Assembly (NCBI GenBank): GCA_035526335.1
Contig: DATLCN010000009.1
Span: 1-16,453 of the forward strand
Length of the DNA: 16,453 bases
Direction of reading: 5' to 3'
From: GCA-2861595 sp035526335
Lineage (GTDB): Bacteria; Actinomycetota; Acidimicrobiia; Acidimicrobiales; GCA-2861595
This document shows, piece after piece, positions 6,935-12,396 of the stretch. The position numbers were made by a program, and so were the translations under genes. The stretch's first letter is position 1; every line of letters starts with the position of its first letter. The notes below the pieces were generated by a model. The model was given only the letters and a program-made list of their open reading frames with translations, did no database searches and was not told the origin of the DNA.

Positions 6935-7834
6935 TCATCTGGTCAGTCGGAGAGGCCGTGCACCTGCCGGCCAAGGTGAGCGGCGGCAGCGATGTCCGGC
7001 ACCGTTGAGCAGCCGAATGAGATCAGGGAGCTCCGGCGGGGTGGTCTCTATTGGATGACGTCCAGGCCTCTGATGCGAAGATTCCAGACTCTCCCAGCCA
7101 GCACCGGCTGCCAGGCCCACCGAATCTTCGCTCGCCCCGGCGAGCACCCAAGGTGCTCTGCGTTGCTGACCTACCGTTCTGTCTCGCCAGGAGTCCACGG
7201 GATGCCGTCCGTCTACCGGGTGCCGTGCAGTTACGCGTCCAGTTACGCGTCCAGATTCGGCCCTTGATCGGATGGCGTCATCGCAGTTGGGCCTGTTGAA
7301 GCTCTCTATCGCCAGCGGCAGGGAGCGCGCCAGATGCTCGATGATGTCCTCCGGCGAGGCTGGTGGACGGGATCGACGCCCCGCCATCTCTTGTATGGCG
7401 GCCATGACCGTCTTGCCGCTATCCACGACAAGTCGAGTGGCGAAGCCGTCAGGATGCTCCGCCTCGATGTCGTGAGGCGCGCAGGCTTCAGGTGGGAAGT
7501 CCGTGAGGTTGAACGTGACCACGAACGCTGCCTCGACATGTACTGCCAGGGCCAGAACGTGTCGGTCCTTGGCCTCGTCGTGCATCTTCGCCACTAGGGC
7601 TTTCGGCGGCTCGGCGCTGGCGCCGGGCAGAGCAGCGTCCATCTCGGCGAGTCGATAGGAGATCTGCTCTGGTGCAAGGTCCGTTCGGGTCTTGGCGAGG
7701 TTACGGCCGACTTCGTCAAGCAGCTCGGGGCTCCAGTGCGCTCGGAACAGACCGAGGCCGGCGGTGGTGAGGAAGAAGTCGGCAAGCGCGATCGGATAGA
7801 GGACATTGGCGTCCGGTACGCCACTGAGCGCCAC
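6935..7834 (-). CDS. PIN-domain toxin (VapC-like ribonuclease) with aberrant C-terminal extension
   Basis: GTG 7834 lies 2 bases after the stop of the HTH antitoxin upstream, the usual antitoxin-first order. Residues 1 to about 179 are a PIN domain: PDANVLYPIALADFF (Asp8), a helix with SPELLDEV (Glu41), EAKDRHVLALAV (Asp90) and VTFNLTDFPPEA (Asp112). These four acidic residues form the Mg-binding RNase site, and all are present. Family members are usually about 180-200 residues. Here the frame runs on for about 120 more residues of arginine/proline-rich sequence with no recognisable domain, including a region encoded by a 12-bp tandem repeat (7228-7251). The natural stop was probably lost by rearrangement downstream of about 7297. 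The toxin may still be active. Confidence 0.82.
   Translation of the reverse strand: MALSGVPDANVLYPIALADFFLTTAGLGLFRAHWSPELLDEVGRNLAKTRTDLAPEQISYRLAEMDAALPGASAEPPKALVAKMHDEAKDRHVLALAVHVEAAFVVTFNLTDFPPEACAPHDIEAEHPDGFATRLVVDSGKTVMAAIQEMAGRRSRPPASPEDIIEHLARSLPLAIESFNRPNCDDAIRSRAESGRVTGRVTARHPVDGRHPVDSWRDRTVGQQRRAPWVLAGASEDSVGLAAGAGWESLESSHQRPGRHPIETTPPELPDLIRLLNGAGHRCRRSPWPAGARPLRLTR
7228..7251. repeat. 12-bp tandem duplication
   Basis: CAGTTACGCGTC is repeated exactly at 7228-7239 and 7240-7251, followed by a partial third unit (CAG). It lies in the abnormal C-terminal extension of the PIN gene and keeps that frame open. Confidence 0.85.
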
Positions 7835-7836
7835 TG

Positions 7837-8177
7837 TCAGTACGGCAGGTCGAGGTCCTCGCCCTGTCGGACGATGTTGGTGAGCGCTTCCTGGCGGCGG
7901 TGGTCGCGGATCTGGCGGTAGGAAAGGACGTCCGCCAACCGGACCCGACGGTGGGTGCCCACCTTCTCGAAGGGAAGATCGCCTCGCTCCAGCAGCGAGA
8001 TCACATGTGGACGCGAGACGTTGAGGAGCTGGGCAGCCTCGGTGGTGGTGAGCTGGCGGTGAAGGGGAAGGACGCTGACGGCGTGACCTTGGCCCAGCTC
8101 TTCGGCAACAGCGGCCAGCAGCTCGAACAGAGCAGGAGGGATGTCGATCGTCTCGCCGTCAGGAGAGTTACGACCAT
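7837..8177 (-). pseudogene. Excisionase/MerR-type HTH antitoxin, N-terminal frameshift
   Basis: The frame ending at TGA 7837-7839 reads SPDGETIDIPPALFELLAAV, then LTTTEAAQLLNVSRPHVISL, LLERGDLPFEKVGTHRRVRL and ALTNIVRQGEDLDLPY. This is the helix-turn-helix plus wing plus C-terminal tail of the DNA-binding antitoxins that pair with PIN toxins. The frame has a stop just upstream and no ATG, GTG or TTG before the HTH. An ATG at 8177 followed by GTCGTAACT (MVVT) would supply the expected start if one base were added near 8161-8168. So there is a single-base deletion or a base-calling error. Functionally it should bind its own promoter and neutralise the downstream PIN protein. Confidence 0.75.
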
Positions 8178-8403
8178 GTCTTTTGGTGGCTCAGCAATCG
8201 GCCTCGACTACGGCGACTTTCTACCGAGACGCCCGCGGAAGGTGCTTGCCTGGATCTTCCTGCTGTCCTTCGTGGTGCTCCCCAAGCCGACTACAGCCGC
8301 GCTGCTCGAATGGAGTACCGCGAAGGCACAAGCCATGACCGATGTCATTGCCGACTCACTTCCAGCCGCACCCGGTTCTACGACATCAACGACTCAGCAG
8401 TAG
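8176..8403 (+). CDS. Possible small membrane protein, antisense-overlapping the HTH antitoxin start
   Basis: A 75-residue frame from ATG 8176 to TAG 8401-8403 on the opposite strand to the TA genes. AGGAG at 8161-8165 stands 10 nt before the ATG. Residues about 17-39 (KVLAWIFLLSFVVLP and onward) could span the membrane, and the tail is Ser/Thr-rich. Its first codons lie opposite the first codons of the HTH antitoxin (the two ATGs share CATG), so only one of the two may be a real start. No family is recognised. It is listed because it has a ribosome site and a plausible protein composition; it may equally be chance. Confidence 0.35.
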   Translation: MSFGGSAIGLDYGDFLPRRPRKVLAWIFLLSFVVLPKPTTAALLEWSTAKAQAMTDVIADSLPAAPGSTTSTTQQ

Positions 8404-8676
8404 CCCTATGAGCAGCCCGCGGTGGTTTCTCCCGAGGGGAGCGCGTACGCGCCGTTCTCCGCGCTTCCTGCCGGCGCGACAGCCGCGATATGGAGAGCTC
8501 GTTATGAGTGTCCGTCGAGAGGCGGCGAACACCACGCTCCCCTGGTTTGCGCCGAGATCAAGCGATGGCCGAGTGGTGCGTCTCCGCATACCAACGTCAG
8601 CTCGTGCATTGGGACCTGTCGCTGCTGTTCAGCGCATTCTGGATCGGTGGTCGAGGCCACTGGTCCGTGGGGATCC
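8404..8676. other. Gene-free stretch with no supported feature
   Basis: Open frames exist on both strands here, but none has a ribosome site with a recognisable protein pattern. A + frame containing AEWCVSAYQRQLVHWDLSLL (within 8508-8825) looks somewhat protein-like but matches no family I know. The stretch probably holds eroded remains of the toxin gene whose N-terminal piece is at 8677-8804. Confidence 0.4.
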
Positions 8677-8804
8677 TCAGACGAACCAGTCGGAAAAGGA
8701 AGTCGCGGAGGTTCTCCGCTTGGGGCAGGGGGCGAGGATCAAGAAGCCAGTGGTGGCGTCGGTGTCGAGCACACATGAGTCGCTCGGCTCAGCCGGGCGG
8801 TCAC
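8677..8804 (-). pseudogene. Probable PIN toxin remnant (N-terminal strand only)
   Basis: Immediately downstream of the acidic antitoxin at 8801-8974 the - strand encodes SDSCVLDTDATTGFLILAP, where CVLDTDAT resembles the first strand and first catalytic Asp of a PIN domain (xLLDTNxxx). The coupled start, GTG 8804 within GTGA, is in a different frame from this motif, and the motif frame stops at 8677 without the other acidic residues. Both frames are therefore broken. The arrangement mirrors the antitoxin/PIN pair at 10287-9712, which is why I read it as a toxin remnant. Sequence support on its own is thin. Confidence 0.4.
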
Positions 8805-8974
8805 GCGTTAGCGATGGCAGCGTGAAACGCATCCCACTCGTCGTCCGTGACGTCGGTGAGGGCGAACTCTTCAGAGCTGAGCAAGGGCCGAGCATCGGCG
8901 AGACGATCATCATCGACAGTGGACGATCGCAGGTGCGGTCGATCCGGCTGCTCAACGTCGGACATGGCCTTCAT
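8801..8974 (-). CDS. Short acidic antitoxin-like protein
   Basis: A 57-residue protein from ATG 8974 with an acidic second half: RPLLSSEEFALTDVTDDEWD followed by AFHAAIANA. Its last motif, DDEWDAFHAA, matches DDEDDAFAAA in the equally short protein at 10108-10287. Both end in a TGA that overlaps a GTG start (GTGA) for a PIN gene or PIN remnant. Two such arrangements in one island point to a small antitoxin family whose acidic tail would bind the PIN active site. No DNA-binding domain is obvious in so short a chain. The partner toxin here is destroyed, so it is an orphan. Confidence 0.6.
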   Translation of the reverse strand: MKAMSDVEQPDRPHLRSSTVDDDRLADARPLLSSEEFALTDVTDDEWDAFHAAIANA

Positions 8975-8984
8975 CTTACGAGTT

Positions 8985-9072
8985 GCGAGTTGAGTACGCG
9001 AGTTCGAGGTCCTCGCCCTGGGCGGACGATGTTGGAGAGGGCTTCCCGGCGGCGCTGGTCTTGGAACTGTCG
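8985..9072 (-). pseudogene. C-terminal scrap of a second excisionase-type HTH antitoxin
   Basis: The - strand reads QDQRRREALSNIVRP and, after a one-base shift, GEDLELAY. The intact antitoxin at 7837-8177 ends RDHRRQEALTNIVRQGEDLD, so this is clearly the same family tail. Everything upstream of the tail, including the HTH, is gone: the homology stops at 9072, exactly where the dispersed repeat block 9074-9112 begins. A second HTH/PIN pair therefore once stood here. Confidence 0.7.
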
Positions 9073-9073
9073 A

Positions 9074-9606
9074 TTGCGACCGGAACCCTGACTCGGCCCC
9101 ACACGCAAAAGCCGCTGTCCTCTACCGCGACCTCGGGACCTCCAGGCGATCGAACCCTGCGAACTGCTCATGGAACCTCACTGTCCCCTGGTCGCCGAGC
9201 ATGTCCGCCTTCTGCTGTACTAGTTCGGCGGCCCTCGCGCTGAGATGCCCGAACACCTCGATCTCGCGAAGCGTGAGGAAGGGGGCCAACCTCTTGAACT
9301 CAGGTCCGCCGATCTCGATGTGACGCTCGAGCGAGGCGGAATCAGGATGCACCGACACGACGACCATCCGGCGAGCGTCCTCTTCGAGGTAGAAGCCATA
9401 CGTCGCCATCTGTGGCTGCTGGGCGTCGACGAACGCCACCAACGAACGGATCCCTGCCCTGAGGTCATCCCAGCGCTCGCTGTGCACCTCCGAGCGGTCG
9501 ATGTAGATGACCGGTCCAGCGCCCACGAGATCGCCCACGACAATCGTCCTTTCGCACGAACTCCGTCGTCGCAAACCGTAGCGCCCGAGCACGTCGATGG
9601 ACGGTT
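9074..9606 (-). repeat. Complete copy of the dispersed locus (blocks 9074-9112 and 9477-9606 shared with 401-577)
   Basis: This segment contains the small gene 9122-9538 plus flanks. The left block (9074-9112) and right block (9477-9606) are nearly identical to 401-440 and 447-577. The right block includes the ribosome site, start and first residues of the gene. The left block lies just past its stop codon. Confidence 0.8.
9122..9538 (-). CDS. Conserved-looking hypothetical protein, possible ABM-like alpha-beta barrel
   Basis: A 138-residue protein. GTG 9538 is chosen because AAAGGA lies 8 nt upstream; the deleted copy at 401-577 keeps the same context, supporting this start. A second GTG at 9526 (ATG in the other copy) is the alternative. 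The order of elements resembles the ferredoxin-like barrel of antibiotic-biosynthesis-monooxygenase (ABM) domains: a strand (GAGPVIYIDRSEV), a helix (RWDDLRAGIRSLVAFVD), strands (ATYGFYLEEDARRMVVVSVH), then PDSASLERHIEIGG and a final strand/helix with REIEVFG. No cofactor motif is visible. Function is unknown. It sits among TA genes but has no obvious partner. Confidence 0.78.
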   Translation of the reverse strand: MGDLVGAGPVIYIDRSEVHSERWDDLRAGIRSLVAFVDAQQPQMATYGFYLEEDARRMVVVSVHPDSASLERHIEIGGPEFKRLAPFLTLREIEVFGHLSARAAELVQQKADMLGDQGTVRFHEQFAGFDRLEVPRSR

Positions 9607-9711
9607 GGGGGCCGGAGCGGGTCCCCGAGAGCACCGAACGTGCACTCGATAACACGACGACGCGCAGAGCCCGTCGCACGCCGATCGGCGCTTCGGACTG
9701 ATGCTGTCAAG

Positions 9712-10111
9712 TCAGGAGGTGTAGTCCCGGCACCGCCTCGAATACACGGTCCTCGTGAGGAGAGGCACATCGAGCCGCATCGCCGACGCTGCGATCCACA
9801 GGTCGTTCGCGTGAGAGCGATCGGCCGGGGGGTGCCCCGCCTGACGGCAGGAGTGGCGAAGTTCCGCCGCGCGACTGAGGAGCGGGTCGGTGACCGGCAC
9901 GACGGTGACCGCTGCAATGGCTGCCTCGAGCCCCGCCCGCCGTGACGCCCCCCACTGGGCGACCAGCGCGCCGTAGCGAAGCTCCATGACTGTCACGGCG
10001 GCGAGGAAGACCTGGTTCCCAACCAGGAGGCGAAGCTGCGGTTCGAACGCGGCGCGCCGGCGGGGACTGAGTGTCCGCGCTGAAGACGTTCGTGTCAACC
10101 AGGAGTCTCAC
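9712..10111 (-). pseudogene. PIN-domain toxin (VapC-like), one-base frameshift near the N-terminus
   Basis: GTG 10111 overlaps the stop of the antitoxin gene (GTGA). The first frame gives MRLLVDTNVFSA, the first strand with catalytic Asp6, then goes out of frame. The next frame, from about 10075, continues LSPRRRAAFEPQLRLLVGNQ, TVMELRYGALVAQWG (conserved Glu) and SHANDLWIAASAMRLDVPLL (two conserved Asp). Removing one base in the GCGGACAC stretch restores a complete PIN domain of about 130 residues. All four acidic residues of the RNase site are then present. It is either a recently inactivated toxin or a sequencing error in an active one. Confidence 0.8.
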
Positions 10112-10287
10112 GGACCGAGGGCGGCGGCGAAGGCGTCGTCCTCGTCATCGGAGAGATCCTCGATTAACAACACGTCAATCGACGCCAGCACGGGCGCCTG
10201 GGCCAGCTGCCTGGGCGTGAGATCAGGCGGCAGCAGAGAGGCCCCCTGCGGCGGCAGGTGCTCTTGGTCGTGCGCGGCATCGCTCAC
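10108..10287 (-). CDS. Short acidic antitoxin coupled to PIN toxin
   Basis: A 59-residue protein from GTG 10287; the nearby ATG at 10295 is out of frame. The second half, VLLIEDLSDDEDDAFAAALG, is strongly acidic and shares the DDExDAFxAA motif with the orphan antitoxin at 8801-8974. The first half has no clear DNA-binding fold, though LTPRQLAQAP could form a short helix. Its TGA overlaps the toxin GTG, so toxin synthesis should depend on antitoxin translation, as in VapBC operons. Assignment rests on position and charge, not on a named family. Confidence 0.68.
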   Translation of the reverse strand: MSDAAHDQEHLPPQGASLLPPDLTPRQLAQAPVLASIDVLLIEDLSDDEDDAFAAALGP

Positions 10288-10313
10288 GTCGCCATGGTAG
10301 GACTCCGCCGGCT

Positions 10314-11165
10314 TCAGCACCGAACGCCCGCTCCGAACCTCGGCGTCCTCGGCATCCCGGTCGCAACCGAACGGCGTCGCGGGTGCCCTGAGCCGGGCGT
10401 TAGAGGGCACCCCGGCCGCCGTGTCTGCCGGAGTGATACGGGGCGGTCTCCGGATCGAGCCTCGGGCGCCCGGCGACGTCCGAGGCGACTGTCGCGCCAC
10501 CTCACCACCCATCCGCGAGCGCTAGATATGCGCCACCTGGGCCCGAGTGTGCGAGGCCAGTGTGCAGGGTTCAGAAGGGCCCGGTAGCCGCGGATCGTCT
10601 TGTCCTCCCTGCCCTTCTCGTCCTGGAGATACTTAGACAGGAATCGATCAACGGCGTCGTCCATCCGAGTCTTCTTGTCTCCCGGGGCCATGACAGCGGC
10701 CGAGCGGACCTCGGACACAAAGCGAGCGAGTTCCTCGGTGGCTTCCCGTTCGTTCCGTGCACTGACGTTCCGATGAACCCGATGTGTGTGCCCGGCCTCA
10801 TCTGGCGGTGTCCGTGTCGTCAGCTTCCAAATGCCGGGCCGCACCTGCTGGAGAGAGCCGCTGCCACGGCGTGCTCGTCCGCGAGGTCTTCTTGCTCCCT
10901 CGGATTGCACAAGACCCGCCGGGAAATCGCAGCGAAGATGGTCAACGCACACGCAAGCTGGCTCGACTCCACAGGCCATCACTTTGGCCGAGGAGGGGAG
11001 AGGCCCGTTGACGAGCTCCCAAGCCAGGCGGTGTGCTGTCACCTGTCGTCCTTCGACTTTTAGGCGGCCGGTCCCACGGGTGGGGTTGGTTGCTCCGGTC
11101 CACAGGTGATGCTCGCCACTTCGGTCAACGAGTGCCTCGAAGCGTCGCTGAACGTCCTGATCCAT
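10314..11165 (-). pseudogene. Truncated tyrosine integrase with HNH-like N-terminal domain
   Basis: ATG 11165 is preceded by GGAAGG with 8-nt spacing, a strong start. Residues 1 to about 80 (RFEALVDRSGEHHLWTGATN, then AHRLAWELVNGPLP, then ACVCVDHLRCD) resemble the small HNH-like domains of phage endonucleases. Next comes an arm-binding region (RARRGSGSLQQVRPGIWKL, VHRNVSARNEREATEELARF) and the start of the SAM-like core-binding domain (MDDAVDRFLSKYLQDEKGRE, DKTIRGYRALL). Resemblance ends near 10550, and the catalytic R-H-R-Y domain is absent. The frame drifts on through meaningless sequence to 10314. The stretch 10288-10550 holds nothing else I can support. The protein cannot catalyse recombination, so the element is immobile unless helped in trans. 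Confidence 0.75.
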
Positions 11166-11272
11166 GTGTTTATCCTTCCTGGGACGGGCCCCGCTGTTCG
11201 GGACGGTGTGTAAGGAAGGACGGCAAGGACAAGGCGGCACCGTCGACCGCAGCCCCCAATGTAGCGCCAGCG

Positions 11273-11347
11273 GTGTATCGCGCGTGTATCCGGCGGTGTA
11301 TCGCCCGGTGTATCGCGCCTGCAGGTGCTTACCCTTGGCGGATACAC
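11273..11347. promoter_or_regulatory. Phased GTGTATC repeats, candidate integrase arm-type or excisionase sites
   Basis: GTGTATC(G/C) occurs at 11273-11280, 11284-11291, 11296-11303 and 11308-11315, spaced 11-12 bp, which is one helical turn. An inverted copy (GATACAC) is at 11341-11347. The array lies between the integrase gene and the tRNA-derived core, the usual place for arm-type sites in attP-like regions. Confidence 0.6.
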
Positions 11348-11404
11348 CGGCACCGGAACACGCTCCCTGGAGAGAAACCCCAGGTAGAGAGCATGTTCGG
11401 CGAG

Positions 11405-11446
11405 TGCGCCCCCCGGGATTCGAACCCGGAACCTGCGGATTAAGAG
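11405..11446 (-). other. 3' half of tRNA-Lys(CTT): candidate att core
   Basis: On the - strand CTCTTAA (anticodon loop, anticodon CTT) is followed by TCCGC, variable loop AGGTT, the T arm CCGGG-TTCGAAT-CCCGG, acceptor 3' strand GGGGCGC and discriminator A. The matching 5' acceptor strand (GCGCCCC) and a normal D arm are missing. GCGGA, which would pair with TCCGC, is present but separated by six extra bases (ACCAAA), giving a 13-nt loop. It is not a working tRNA. A 3' tRNA half next to an integrase gene is the usual signature of an element attachment site. Confidence 0.75.
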
Positions 11447-11694
11447 TTTGGTTCCGCCGATCTACTGGAGCCGCTCAGGTCTCTGACGTGCTGTTTTGTC
11501 TTCGGCTTCGTCTGCGGAGTGCCTCCTGGTCTACCCAGGTATACCGAGATGCGCGGTTGCAATCGCGGTTGGCGGAGGCCCAAGTTGCCCTCCGTCTAGC
11601 CGCACAGCAGTCTTCAGGACTGGGGCCGCACCAAGAACGGTGGAGGCCGGGGGAGAAAGCGGCCTAGAGCAGCAGCAGCATCCACTGTCGGTAC
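11447..11694. other. Non-coding stretch with small hairpins
   Basis: No supported gene is seen. Short hairpins occur: CCTGG-TCTAC-CCAGG (11526-11540) and AGGCCG/CGGCCT at about 11644-11665. If the tRNA fragment is an attP core, this would be the opposite arm, but no GTGTATC copies are found here. Confidence 0.4.
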
Positions 11695-11716
11695 TTGACC
11701 CCGTACCGGGGGTCAA
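11695..11716. promoter_or_regulatory. Inverted repeat TTGACCCC-N6-GGGGTCAA
   Basis: An 8-bp perfect inverted repeat with a 6-nt centre (GTACCG), about 100 bp upstream of the AbiEi start. The centre contains the CCGTACC half-site seen in the two operators closer to the gene. It could be an outer operator or a hairpin ending transcription from the left. Confidence 0.5.
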
Positions 11717-11739
11717 TAAGCGCTGGGAGCTATCAAGAC

Positions 11740-11756
11740 CGTACCACACAGGTACG
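11740..11756. promoter_or_regulatory. AbiE operator candidate 1: CGTAC-N7-GTACG
   Basis: Inverted repeat CGTAC (11740-11744) and GTACG (11752-11756). The wider unit ACCGTAC-N6-GGTACGCT (11738-11758) recurs at 11790-11810. AbiEi-type antitoxins are known to repress their own promoter by binding inverted repeats. Confidence 0.6.
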
Positions 11757-11791
11757 CTCTCACCTTCCGAGCCCTCGTAGGGTGATAAAAC

Positions 11792-11808
11792 CGTACTAAT
11801 ACGGTACG
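11792..11808. promoter_or_regulatory. AbiE operator candidate 2, abutting the start codon
   Basis: The second copy of CGTAC-N7-GTACG ends 3 bp before the AbiEi ATG. Its centre contains TACTAAT, a plausible -10 element at the right distance for a leaderless transcript starting at or near the ATG; no Shine-Dalgarno is visible. The two operators are 52 bp apart centre to centre, close to five helical turns. Confidence 0.6.
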
Positions 11809-11811
11809 CTT

Positions 11812-12396
11812 ATGTCCATGACCTTGATGGATCGACTCATCGGAGTGGCCGCTGAGCAGCGTGGCTTCGTCACGGCGGCCGACGCCGAGGCCGTCGGCGT
11901 GAACCCTGTCGAGCTGCGGAAGATGGCGGCTCGAGGCCGGCTCGAACGCGTCGCCCACGGGGTGTACCGGCTCGCCACGTTCCCTCACCGCCACAACGAT
12001 GAGCTCATGGTTGCGGTGCTCTGGACCGGCAAGCGGGGCGTCATCGGCGGCCAGACCGCTCTCGGCCTGTACGAGCTGTGCGACGTCAACCCGCGCCGCA
12101 TCGATGTCGTCGTCCCCGTCGACTACCGTCCCCGGAAAGCGGGCGGGGAGCAGTACCGCGTCCATCACGCTCGGTTGGGCCCCCGCGACACCGACATCGT
12201 CGACGACATCCCCGTCGTCGTGCCCAGAGTCGCCATCGCGCAGGCCATTACGGCTCACATTGACCCGCGCCTCATTGAGCAGGCCATCGCGACTGCCCGC
12301 CGCCACGGTCACATTGATCTTGGCGCCGAGCAGCGGCTTCGAGAACAGCAGTCCGACGTACTCAACCGTCCGCCGCCACGGCGCGCTTTGGCATGA
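11812..12396 (+). CDS. abiEi: AbiEi-family antitoxin/transcriptional repressor (type IV TA)
   Basis: A 194-residue protein (ATG 11812; ATG 11818 also possible). Residues about 1-50 form the winged-helix domain typical of AbiEi: AAEQRGFVTAADAEAVGV, then ELRKMAARGRLERVAHGVY and RLATFP. The rest is the antitoxin domain, with the characteristic block HNDELMVAVLWTGKRGVIGG (TALGLYELCDVNP follows) and the later IDVVVP and IAQAI segments. In type IV systems the antitoxin counters the toxin's effect and also represses the operon through operator repeats; such repeats sit right upstream. The stop overlaps the toxin ATG (ATGA). AbiE systems act in abortive infection against phage. Length and order of motifs are normal, so the gene looks intact. 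Confidence 0.88.
   Translation: MSMTLMDRLIGVAAEQRGFVTAADAEAVGVNPVELRKMAARGRLERVAHGVYRLATFPHRHNDELMVAVLWTGKRGVIGGQTALGLYELCDVNPRRIDVVVPVDYRPRKAGGEQYRVHHARLGPRDTDIVDDIPVVVPRVAIAQAITAHIDPRLIEQAIATARRHGHIDLGAEQRLREQQSDVLNRPPPRRALA

Noticed and set aside
8342..9091. 249-codon + strand frame across the TA remnants
   Set aside because: It runs antisense to the recognisable antitoxin (8801-8974) and HTH tail (8985-9072), lacks a ribosome site and shows no domain.
11273..11315. CRISPR-like direct repeats
   Set aside because: The repeated unit is only 7-8 bp with 3-5 bp between copies; there are no spacers of CRISPR size and no cas genes.
11033..11443. 136-codon + frame ending CAPRDSNPEPAD
   Set aside because: The end is the familiar spurious translation of the antisense strand of a tRNA T arm, and the rest is antisense to the integrase start.
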